Source: Microbulbifer flavimaris
GTDB taxonomy: Bacteria > Pseudomonadota > Gammaproteobacteria > Pseudomonadales > Cellvibrionaceae
Assembly (NCBI RefSeq): GCF_001641755.2
Contig: NZ_LRFG02000001.1
Span: 744,001 to 808,000, forward strand
DNA length: 64,000 bases
Direction of reading: 5' to 3'
A program made the translations under genes and the position numbers. Positions 8,125 to 16,402 of this stretch are shown here, piece after piece. Position 1 is the first letter of the stretch. Each line of letters starts with the position of its first letter. Under the pieces are notes generated by a model, which had not been told where the DNA came from, did no database searches, and saw only the letters and a list, made by a program, of their open reading frames with translations.

Positions 8125-8157
8125 AACCGAAATGAAAATTTGAATAATCATTCGGTT
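8125..8157 (+). promoter_or_regulatory. Second operator-like site, before the TonB-dependent receptor
   Basis: AACCGAA (8125) and TTCGGTT (8151-8157) face each other. The right half is a near-exact copy of the 6.7-kb motif: TTGAATAATCATTCGGTT at 8140-8157. The left half is degenerate. The outer repeats span 33 bp here against 43 bp at the first site, a difference of one helical turn. It sits about 95 bp before the receptor ATG. Confidence 0.6.
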
Positions 8158-8250
8158 TGTGGGATAACGAAGATTCAAGTCTATTACTTGGGTGCTGTCA
8201 TCGGCGGTATCGGATGAGCAACCCTGCATAAAAACAACACGGGGACGACC

Positions 8251-10611
8251 ATGCCTGTAAACGAGAAAAACTTGTACACCCGAAAGCACGCCCTGGCTTC
8301 GGCCGTGGGTGCCGTAGTGATTGCTGTGAGCACTGGCGCTGGCGCCGCTCAGATTGAAGAAGTGACTGTTACCGCACAGATGCGTGCAGAATCACTTAAG
8401 GACGTGCCGATGGCGGTCAGCGCCTTCACTGGCGAGACGGTCAAGAACAGCAACCTGAGTGATTTTAAAGACCTGTTTGCCCTCACTCCGGGCGTATCCG
8501 GGGAGACCACCGACTCCTACTTTGACTCGGTGTCGGTCCGCGGCGTCAACAACAACAGTTTCGGTAGCGGCAGTGACCCGGCGCTGGGTATTTTCCTGGA
8601 CGGCGTCTATCAGAGCCGCACCGGTGCTACCCCGAGCATGTATGACCTGGAACGTGTCGAGGTGGTAAAGGGCCCCCAGGGCACTTTGTTTGGTCGCAAC
8701 ACTGCTTCCGGCGCTATCTCCATGGTCGCCCGCAAGCCCGGTGACACCCTGGCCGGTGAGGTTTCCGTCGGTGCCGGCCAGTACGGCCGCACAGAATTTG
8801 AAGGCGGCCTGGATATGCCGCTTGGCGACGATCTCTCCGTGCGCTTCGCTGGCAAGCACTTCCAGGAGGATGGCCATGTCGAAAACCTGGCCGGTGGCCG
8901 CGACCTGGGTGCCAGTGAGCTGAATGCGATGCGCGTTACCACCGTCTATGATGGCTTCGACAACACTACTGTGACCCTGCTGGCACAGTACGAAGACCGC
9001 ATCAGCGACGGTACCATCTACCGCGCTTTCGACAATGATGCCGGTTACAACTACCCGATTCCTGAAGGGGATTATGACCAGGTTTACAACGACCAGGTCG
9101 GTAAGGACGAGGCCGAGATCGCTGACGTGGTCCTGACCGTAGAGCACGAACTGGCCAGTGGCAGCACCCTGTCTTCCATTACCGGGTACAAAACCCATAA
9201 CTATACGTATATCGAGGACTTCGACGGTACCGCGGAGCATATCGATACCTATGTCCGAGACCAGACCGGTGATTTCTTCAGTCAGGAACTGCGCCTGACA
9301 TCCAATAATGCCGGTCCATTCAACTACGTGCTGGGCGCTTCCTATTACGAGGAAGAGGTCAACGCCTATTTCGCCGGTATCGACAACGAGGACTTCATCT
9401 GCGACGGCATCTACGCCGACGAGTGGGAAGAGGGCCTGGACAGTTTTGTTACCTGTGATGCTCTCCCGCAGGACGTGCTGGACGAAGCCTTCGGGTTTGA
9501 AGGAGATCCCTGGGAGTATGCTCCCGACAACCTCTCTATCGAGGCTGCTGATACTGTGGGCGAGTACTCCGGCTGGGGCGTGTTTGCCAACACGACCTAT
9601 GACCTGACCGACTCCACCACACTGGGTCTCGGCGTTCGCTACACCGAAGATGAGAAGGTTTACAGCGTCGACTCCCCATGGCCCGATACCTGGACTGGTG
9701 GCTGGAATTACCAGGCCATGTACACCAACGGCCCGATTATCGGCGACAACACCTGGGATAACGTTTCCGGCCGTGCCACGCTGACCCAGATCTTGAGCGA
9801 TGAGCTCACTGCCTACGCCAGCGTTGCTACTGGTTACAAGTCCGGCGGTTTCGACTACCTGTCTTACAACATCACTGATCCGGCCTATGGTACGACCGAG
9901 GACAGCCAGTACGAGTGGCTGGACGAGCAGGGCTACGAGGTCGATGCCAGCAATGCCGAGCCGAGCAAGTTCGATGAAGAGAACGTGCTCTCTTACGAGC
10001 TGGGCCTGAAAGCACGCCTGCTGGACAACCGCCTGGCACTGAACGCGGCTGCGTTCCAGTACACCTACGACGATCTGCAGCAGGCGTTCTTCGTCGGCGC
10101 GGCGGCGATTACCCGCAATGTGGGTGAGTCCCGGGGCCAGGGTCTTGAGCTGGATGCTCGCTGGCTGCTGACGGACAATCTGGATCTTTACCTGGGCATG
10201 GCCTGGCTGGATACCGAGTTTACCGGTGCTCCTGCGGAGTTCTGTGATTCCTGTGACGGTAACGAGATGGCGTTCTCCCCGGACTTCTCCTCCGCTGCCG
10301 TGCTGACCTACACCCGCTCTACCGGGCTGGGTGAGCTGTCTGTTTCCGGTGAGTACACCTACACCGGCGAGCAGTGGTCCGACCTGGAAAACACGGATGA
10401 TGTGAAGCTGGATGCGCGCAATGTGGTCAACCTGCGTGTAGCGCTGACTGCGCCGAGCGATAGCTGGACAGCGGGAATCTACGCAGAGAACCTGACTGGC
10501 GAAGAGTATTACCACTGGGGTTACGCCGAGGCGTTGTACAACCTGCCGGCCACCAAAACGGATCCGTCTCGCGGCCGTGTGCTTGGGGTCAACCTGGATT
10601 ACCGCTTCTGA
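8251..10611 (+). CDS. TonB-dependent outer-membrane receptor
   Basis: 786-residue TonB-dependent receptor. A signal peptide runs to about residue 33 ('AVGAVVIAVSTGAGAA'), followed directly by 'QIEEVTVTAQMRAESLKDVPMAVSAFTGE', the plug start of the IEEVxVTAQ class. Plug landmarks include 'LFGRNTASGAISMVARKP'; the barrel ends in 'LGVNLDYRF' with a terminal Phe. A strongly acidic stretch (about 368-435, with two Cys) forms a probable extracellular loop, and a 'CDSC' pair occurs near 665. The substrate is not predictable from sequence. Its promoter carries the operator motif shared with the amine catabolic pair, so an amine or a conjugate is a reasonable candidate ligand. A strong terminator follows. 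Confidence 0.95.
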   Translation: MPVNEKNLYTRKHALASAVGAVVIAVSTGAGAAQIEEVTVTAQMRAESLKDVPMAVSAFTGETVKNSNLSDFKDLFALTPGVSGETTDSYFDSVSVRGVNNNSFGSGSDPALGIFLDGVYQSRTGATPSMYDLERVEVVKGPQGTLFGRNTASGAISMVARKPGDTLAGEVSVGAGQYGRTEFEGGLDMPLGDDLSVRFAGKHFQEDGHVENLAGGRDLGASELNAMRVTTVYDGFDNTTVTLLAQYEDRISDGTIYRAFDNDAGYNYPIPEGDYDQVYNDQVGKDEAEIADVVLTVEHELASGSTLSSITGYKTHNYTYIEDFDGTAEHIDTYVRDQTGDFFSQELRLTSNNAGPFNYVLGASYYEEEVNAYFAGIDNEDFICDGIYADEWEEGLDSFVTCDALPQDVLDEAFGFEGDPWEYAPDNLSIEAADTVGEYSGWGVFANTTYDLTDSTTLGLGVRYTEDEKVYSVDSPWPDTWTGGWNYQAMYTNGPIIGDNTWDNVSGRATLTQILSDELTAYASVATGYKSGGFDYLSYNITDPAYGTTEDSQYEWLDEQGYEVDASNAEPSKFDEENVLSYELGLKARLLDNRLALNAAAFQYTYDDLQQAFFVGAAAITRNVGESRGQGLELDARWLLTDNLDLYLGMAWLDTEFTGAPAEFCDSCDGNEMAFSPDFSSAAVLTYTRSTGLGELSVSGEYTYTGEQWSDLENTDDVKLDARNVVNLRVALTAPSDSWTAGIYAENLTGEEYYHWGYAEALYNLPATKTDPSRGRVLGVNLDYRF

Positions 10612-10641
10612 TTGCTCTCGGCAAAAGTTGCGAAAACCCAA

Positions 10642-10674
10642 AAAAAAAACCGGTGCTTTGCGCCGGTTTTTTTT
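10642..10674 (+). terminator. Intrinsic terminator after the receptor
   Basis: A-rich arm, stem CCGGTGC/GCGCCGG (one G-T pair) with TTT loop, then eight T. The A-tract makes it potentially bidirectional. Confidence 0.88.
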
Positions 10675-10754
10675 GCCCCGGATTTGGCGGGTCCCGGAGC
10701 CGGCAAAGAACATAAAAGGTGATAGACTGGCGGAAACCTAGAGGGGGACGGGAG

Positions 10755-11435
10755 TTGACCGATACCGACCAGAAAAAGCGCAAAAGCCAACTAACGCCGC
10801 GTCGCGAGCCGGTTCAGGCCCGCGCACGCGAACGGACCCGGCAGATCCTCGATGCCACCGGCCGATTGCTGGAAGAGGTCGGCCTGGATGACCTGACGAC
10901 GATCCTGATTGCCAAGGAAATCGGCGTATCCGTGGGTTCCCTGTACCACTACTTCCCCAACAAGCACGCCATCCTGTATGCCATGGGCGAACAGTGGCTG
11001 GCCAGTATGACCAAGGCCCTGGAGCAACTTGGGGAGGCTGATCTCGAGGGTATGACGCTGGAGGGCTTCACTGGTGAGCTACTGGAGCGGCTTCTTATCG
11101 TGTATCAGGAGCAGCGCGGCCTGTTACCTTTGGTCCAGGCCATGTGGGGTATCCCGGAACTGCAGGAGCTGGATGCCCGCCACGATGAGCTGGTCATCAA
11201 GCATCTCACCGGTATGTTTCACCGCCTCAATTTCCAATGCCCCCCGAACGAGATGAACCGTGTGGCGCGATTGACGCTTGAGACTTTTCACTCGATTTTC
11301 CTCGTGATCGTCAACCAGGAGGGTACCCGCGCGCGCCGCACGCGGGATGATCTGCAGCAAATGCTACTTACAATCCTGGTCCGCAATCGGGATGAGGCCA
11401 GCCCCTCCGGGCTGGATGACGTGGAGGCCCCCTGA
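10755..11435 (+). CDS. TetR/AcrR-family transcriptional regulator
   Basis: 226 residues. A basic arm ('KRKSQLTPRREPVQARARERTRQ') leads into a standard TetR helix-turn-helix at about 33-80 ('ILDATGRLLEEVG', 'TTILIAKEIGVSVGSLYHYFPNK'), followed by a helical ligand/dimer domain. TTG 10755 is preferred to GTG 10719 because GAGGGG lies 8 nt before it. It is the only TetR gene near the two motif sites at 6.7 and 8.1 kb, whose symmetry fits this class, so it is the likely repressor; no copy of the motif is visible before its own start. It is immediately followed (1 nt) by the nucleotidase gene, implying one transcript. Confidence 0.9.
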   Translation: MTDTDQKKRKSQLTPRREPVQARARERTRQILDATGRLLEEVGLDDLTTILIAKEIGVSVGSLYHYFPNKHAILYAMGEQWLASMTKALEQLGEADLEGMTLEGFTGELLERLLIVYQEQRGLLPLVQAMWGIPELQELDARHDELVIKHLTGMFHRLNFQCPPNEMNRVARLTLETFHSIFLVIVNQEGTRARRTRDDLQQMLLTILVRNRDEASPSGLDDVEAP

Positions 11436-11436
11436 G

Positions 11437-12339
11437 ATGAAGCTTGCCGATAAACTGGTGATTGCCATTTCTTCACGGGCGCTGTTTGATCTGAGGGAGA
11501 GCCATCAGGTCTTTGAAGAGCAGGGGCTCGAGGCTTTTTCCGCTTACCAGATCGAGCGGGAGAACGACGTATTGCCAAAGGGGGACGCGTTCCCCCTGGT
11601 TGAGAAATTCCTGCAGATCAATCAGCGCCTTGAGGGCGAGCCCAGGGTCGAGGTCATTCTGCTCTCCCGTAACAGCGCCGACACCGGCCTGCGGGTATTC
11701 AACTCTATCGAGCACTACGGGCTCAGTATTACCCGCGCGGCTTTCTGTAATGGCGAGAGCCCGTACCGCTACATTGCGCCATTCGGCTGCGATCTCTTTC
11801 TGTCCAGTGACGGCAGCGATGTCCGCCATGCACTGGAGCAGGGCGTCGCGGCGGCGACGCTGGTGGCGGGTGGCGCGCGCCAGCGCGCAGATGACACGCT
11901 GCGGTTTGCGTTTGATGGTGACGCGGTACTGTTTTCCGATGAGGCGGAACAGATCTTCAAGCGCCAGGGGCTTGAGGCCTTCGCCGCATCAGAGCGCGCC
12001 TCGGCTCAGCAACCGCTCGGCGGGGGCCCCTTCAAGGGGTTTCTGGAGGCGCTGCAGCGGTTGCAGGCAGAGTTTGACGCGGATACCTGCCCGATTCGCA
12101 CGGCGCTTGTCACCGCGCGTTCTGCCCCCGCCCACGAGCGGGTGATAAGGACCCTCAGGGCCTGGAACATCCGGTTGGACGAATCGGTCTTCCTGGGTGG
12201 GCTGCCAAAGGGCGAGTTCCTGCGCGCATTCGGGGCCGATGTTTTCTTCGATGATCAGCCCAATCACTGTGCTTCCGCAGCGGAACACGTAGCCACCGGC
12301 CACGTGCCGCACGGCATCGCCAATGAGCAGCCGGTCTAA
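11437..12339 (+). CDS. 5'-nucleotidase, cN-I (NT5C1) family
   Basis: 300-residue protein of the cytosolic 5'-nucleotidase I family, better known from vertebrates (AMP/IMP dephosphorylation) but found in many bacteria. The HAD-like core is recognisable: 'VILLSRNSADTGLRVFNSIEHYGL', 'CDLFLSSDGSDV', 'FAFDGDAVLFSDEAE' and 'FFDDQPNHC' near the C-terminus. There is no signal peptide, so it is cytoplasmic. ATG 11437 starts 1 nt after the TetR stop, with GGAGG about 10 nt upstream inside tetR. Coupling to the regulator suggests a role in the same response, or simply polar placement. The actual substrate is unknown. Confidence 0.85.
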   Translation: MKLADKLVIAISSRALFDLRESHQVFEEQGLEAFSAYQIERENDVLPKGDAFPLVEKFLQINQRLEGEPRVEVILLSRNSADTGLRVFNSIEHYGLSITRAAFCNGESPYRYIAPFGCDLFLSSDGSDVRHALEQGVAAATLVAGGARQRADDTLRFAFDGDAVLFSDEAEQIFKRQGLEAFAASERASAQQPLGGGPFKGFLEALQRLQAEFDADTCPIRTALVTARSAPAHERVIRTLRAWNIRLDESVFLGGLPKGEFLRAFGADVFFDDQPNHCASAAEHVATGHVPHGIANEQPV

Positions 12340-12484
12340 GATCTGTCTTGTCGGCGCCGAATGCCCTTTTCCGACGGTGCCGGCACTTGGCTGGTAGAAC
12401 CCGTGACTGCTATTCTCTTCTCGCATAACCTTATGGGGTTTTTATAACTGCGCGCTCAAGGCGCATCAGTCGCTGACGAGATAG

Positions 12485-13465
<981 letters not shown>

Positions 13466-13552
13466 GCTCTTCCGGTGTTGCGAAACAAGCCCTAACAGGC
13501 TGGTCTGTGCAGGGGGTTCGAATTGCGGGCTGCCGGGCTGTGGCCGCGATGG

Positions 13553-13834
13553 TCAGGCCGTGAGAGGGCGCAGCACCTCTTTGACGAACTTGAAGTACAC
13601 GGTGTAAACCCGTGGTTCCTGTCCCTCTTCCTCCACGAGAAAAAATGGCGCGCGGGAAACCTGGTGTTCCCGGGCGAGTTCCATGCCCGCGCTGTTGCTA
13701 TCCCGCTCATCGGCGATGATGGTTTCATTGATCAGCCGGAGCTGGTCATTTTCCCGCAGCTTTTCTTCCACGTCCCGGCACTTGGCGCAGGGGTTACCAT
13801 CTGCAAGTACTTTTTTGACAAAGGTAATCCGCAT
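13553..13834 (-). CDS. Small thioredoxin-fold (glutaredoxin-like) CxxC protein
   Basis: 93 residues without signal peptide. 'DGNPCAKCRDVEEKL' gives a CxxC at about C16/C19 after a short beta strand ('MRITFVKKVL'), and 'VSRAPFFLVEEEG' supplies the cis-proline region of a thioredoxin/glutaredoxin fold. The C-terminus ('YFKFVKEVLRPL') forms a final helix. The position next to cysB suggests a redox role in sulfur assimilation, for instance as electron donor to a sulfonucleotide reductase, but that is inference from context only. It faces cysB tail to tail, with 87 bp between the stops. Confidence 0.75.
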   Translation of the reverse strand: MRITFVKKVLADGNPCAKCRDVEEKLRENDQLRLINETIIADERDSNSAGMELAREHQVSRAPFFLVEEEGQEPRVYTVYFKFVKEVLRPLTA

Positions 13835-13954
13835 CGTCTGTATCCATTCCTCAACTGCTGCTCCGGTGGCTCCTCCGAAATTCTGGCCACGCTGGCACGC
13901 AATTTACCAAGGCGCCAGATCAGCGTGAAATATCAATGGGGGATATTTCTATAA

Positions 13955-13984
13955 CCAAAATGCCGGGCCTGTTGCCGGGCCCGG
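13955..13984 (-). terminator. Putative terminator after pabB
   Basis: On the minus strand, GGCCCGG/CCGGGCC arms (13963-13969 with 13978-13984) followed by CATTTTGG. The U-run is short. Confidence 0.5.
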
Positions 13985-13985
13985 G

Positions 13986-15341
13986 TCATGGGGCAGGGGA
14001 GTGATGGAAAGTTTCAAGAGTGGAAAGGAGAAGACTCACCTTGTCGAGGCACTCCCGATATTCCCCGGCGGGATCCGAGTCAGCCACGATACCGCCGCCA
14101 GCAGCGCAGGTGAGCCGCTGGCTGTCGGCTGAGAAGGTGCGGATGGCAATGTTGGTATCCGCGCGCCCACAGCTACTCAGGTAACCGATGCTACCGCAAT
14201 AGACCCCCCGGGGGCTGGACTCGAGTTCGCGAATGATCTCCATGGCCCGCCGCTTGGGAGCACCGGTGATCGACCCACCCGGGAAACAGGCCTGGAGCAG
14301 GTCGGCAAAGCCGCACTCCTCCGGCAGCTCGCCGGTGATTGTGCTCACCAGGTGATGGACGTTGGCAAAAGTTGCCAGCTCGAAAAGGTTGGGAACCCGA
14401 ACGCTACCCCGCTGGCACCGCTTGCCCAGATCGTTTCGCAGCAGGTCGACGATCATCAGGTTTTCGGCCCTGTCTTTCTCGCTTTGCTGGAGCGCCGCGG
14501 CAACCCGCGCATCATCGTCGGGGTCTGAAAGGCGCCGCGCCGTGCCCTTGATCGGCTGGGTCTGCACGTGGGTTCCATCGGCGGAAATAAACCGCTCTGG
14601 TGAGAGGCTCAGAACGCTGCCGTGATTGGGGATTGCCATGTAAGCAGAAAATGGACCGGCAACGCTATTGCGCAGCGCCAGGTAGGCCTGGAACAGGTCA
14701 CCCTCGTAGCCGGCGGTGAACCGCTGGGTGAAGTTGGCCTGGTAGATATCTCCGGCGTTGATGTATTCGAGCACTCGACCCACACGGTGCTCATATTCAG
14801 CGGCGGTCAGTTCGTGCAGAAAAGGCTCCTGCAGGCGAAACCGTCCTGTTCTGGGCTCGGTTTGCCAGCGCACGGCGGTAAACCGGGCCACCAGATCTGC
14901 AACCTGGACCGGTGAGGAAGCCGGATGAAAAACCAGGTGGCTTGCCTGCAGCTGGTGATCGACGATCAGCGCCCAGGTATAGAGCCCGAAGAAGCCTGCC
15001 GGCAACGGCGTTTCGCGCAGGTCTGCCGGGAGGAAATTACCCTCCATGCCCAGTTCATAGCCCGCATAGCCAATGACACCACCGCAAAACGGCAGCTGTG
15101 CATCGCTGTCTGCCGGGATCAGCTCGCACCAGAGATCGTCCAGGGCCTCGAATGGCGCTGCACTGTCGGCGGCAAGCTCCAGTGTATTGACCGGGTCGGC
15201 GCTGATAATGTCGTAACGGCCGCCGGGTGCCAGCGGTCGGCCGCTGTCCAGCCACACAGGAGCGGGCAGGTCGGCAATAGCCTGGAAGGCAGCCGGCGTA
15301 TTCAGGGAATAGGGCAGGGATACGATCTGTAGCGATTTCAT
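13986..15341 (-). CDS. pabB: Aminodeoxychorismate synthase component I
   Basis: 451 residues. PabB aminates chorismate to 4-amino-4-deoxychorismate with ammonia supplied by PabA, the first committed step to p-aminobenzoate and folate. The C-terminal chorismate-binding domain is complete: 'GDIYQANFTQRF', 'SLSPERFISADG', 'TQPIKGTARR', 'SEKDRAENLMIVDLLRNDLG' and 'PGGSITGAPKRRAMEIIRELE'. The N-terminal half has the 'PVWLDSGRP...GRYDIISADP' opening typical of PabB rather than TrpE. The 'PIKGT' lysine matches the PabB active site. It is followed by a hairpin and preceded by ppsR on the same strand across 74 bp that contain a GC-rich palindrome (15361-15386), so read-through from ppsR is uncertain. 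Confidence 0.95.
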   Translation of the reverse strand: MKSLQIVSLPYSLNTPAAFQAIADLPAPVWLDSGRPLAPGGRYDIISADPVNTLELAADSAAPFEALDDLWCELIPADSDAQLPFCGGVIGYAGYELGMEGNFLPADLRETPLPAGFFGLYTWALIVDHQLQASHLVFHPASSPVQVADLVARFTAVRWQTEPRTGRFRLQEPFLHELTAAEYEHRVGRVLEYINAGDIYQANFTQRFTAGYEGDLFQAYLALRNSVAGPFSAYMAIPNHGSVLSLSPERFISADGTHVQTQPIKGTARRLSDPDDDARVAAALQQSEKDRAENLMIVDLLRNDLGKRCQRGSVRVPNLFELATFANVHHLVSTITGELPEECGFADLLQACFPGGSITGAPKRRAMEIIRELESSPRGVYCGSIGYLSSCGRADTNIAIRTFSADSQRLTCAAGGGIVADSDPAGEYRECLDKVSLLLSTLETFHHSPAP

Positions 15342-15415
15342 TCCAGTTTCGTTTACGCCTGCCGCCGGAATCGGTTCACCGGCGGCTCTCCTGTGGGGGA
15401 TAAAAGGCGGCTACT

Positions 15416-16243
15416 TTAACCGATACGGCGCTCAATGCCAGCCTGAGACATAAGCCGCGTTGCCAGTTCTTCCACCGAGAGCTGGGTGGCATTGAGGTAG
15501 GGGATCTGGGCACGACGCAGCATCTGCTCTACCTGCCGAACCTCAAATTCGCACTGCTCCAGAGAAGCGTAGCGGCTATTGGCCCGCCGCTCCTGGCGGA
15601 TGCTCATTAAACGCTCGGGATCGATGGTGAGCCCGAACAGCTTGTGGCGATAGGGGCGCAGGATCTTCGGCAGTGAGGTGGAATCCATATCCTCTTCGGT
15701 AATGGGGTAATTGGCCGCTCTGAGCCCGAATTGAAGCGCCAGGTAGAGGCAGGTCGGGGTCTTGCCTGAACGGGATACCCCAACAAGGATGACATCGGCG
15801 CGATCAAATTCCCGCACGCGGCGACCGTCATCGTTATCCATGGCAAAGTGCACTGCCTCAATACGCTCGCTATAGCGACGATCGTCGGCGATGCCGTGGG
15901 AGATGTTGACGCTCTGCGCGGGATCGCGCCCAAAAAGATTGGCCAGCGGAGTCAGGTAGCTTTCAAAGACATCCAGCATCAGGGCCGAGCTCTGGTGCAG
16001 TTGCTGGCGAATTTTATCGGAGACGATGCTCGTAATGATCACCGGTTGCAGGCCTGACTCTGTTGCGGATTGCTCGATCCGCTTCAGAACCAGCTCGACC
16101 TTTTCCGGTGAGTCCACGTAGGGAATGGTGACCTGCTCCACCTGCTGGTCTCTGAATTGGGCCAGCAGGCTGTGCCCAATCGCCTCCACTGTCAGCCCCG
16201 TTCCATCGGAGATAAAAAAGGCTGTGCGTTTGTCTTTCGCCAT
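15416..16243 (-). CDS. ppsR: PEP synthase regulatory kinase/pyrophosphorylase PpsR
   Basis: 275-residue DUF299 protein. PpsR inactivates PEP synthase by ADP-dependent threonine phosphorylation and reactivates it by Pi-dependent dephosphorylation. The N-terminus 'RTAFFISDGTGLTVEAIGHSLLAQF' and the P-loop 'GVSRSGKT' (155-162) are the family landmarks, and length matches E. coli PpsR (277). It is divergent from ppsA, its target, with 160 bp between starts, the same arrangement as in enterics and pseudomonads. The ATG has AGGAAC about 10 nt upstream. Confidence 0.96.
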   Translation of the reverse strand: MAKDKRTAFFISDGTGLTVEAIGHSLLAQFRDQQVEQVTIPYVDSPEKVELVLKRIEQSATESGLQPVIITSIVSDKIRQQLHQSSALMLDVFESYLTPLANLFGRDPAQSVNISHGIADDRRYSERIEAVHFAMDNDDGRRVREFDRADVILVGVSRSGKTPTCLYLALQFGLRAANYPITEEDMDSTSLPKILRPYRHKLFGLTIDPERLMSIRQERRANSRYASLEQCEFEVRQVEQMLRRAQIPYLNATQLSVEELATRLMSQAGIERRIG

Positions 16244-16402
16244 GGTTCGGTAGTTCCTGGTTTCCCGCCGGCATTACGGCCCCGCAGAGCCCGGTTGCGC
16301 TGTTGTAGAAAAACTACATTTTCGCCGATTTTTGCCGGGTATTTTTTACAAAATGCATCCTTATAATCAGCCACCAGATTTCCAGCAGCTGAGGGCAACT
16401 GC

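Noticed and set aside
8392..10713. 773-codon open frame antisense to the first TonB receptor
   Set aside because: It mirrors the codon bias of the receptor, has no ribosome site and encodes no recognisable domain; the plus strand is a clear receptor.
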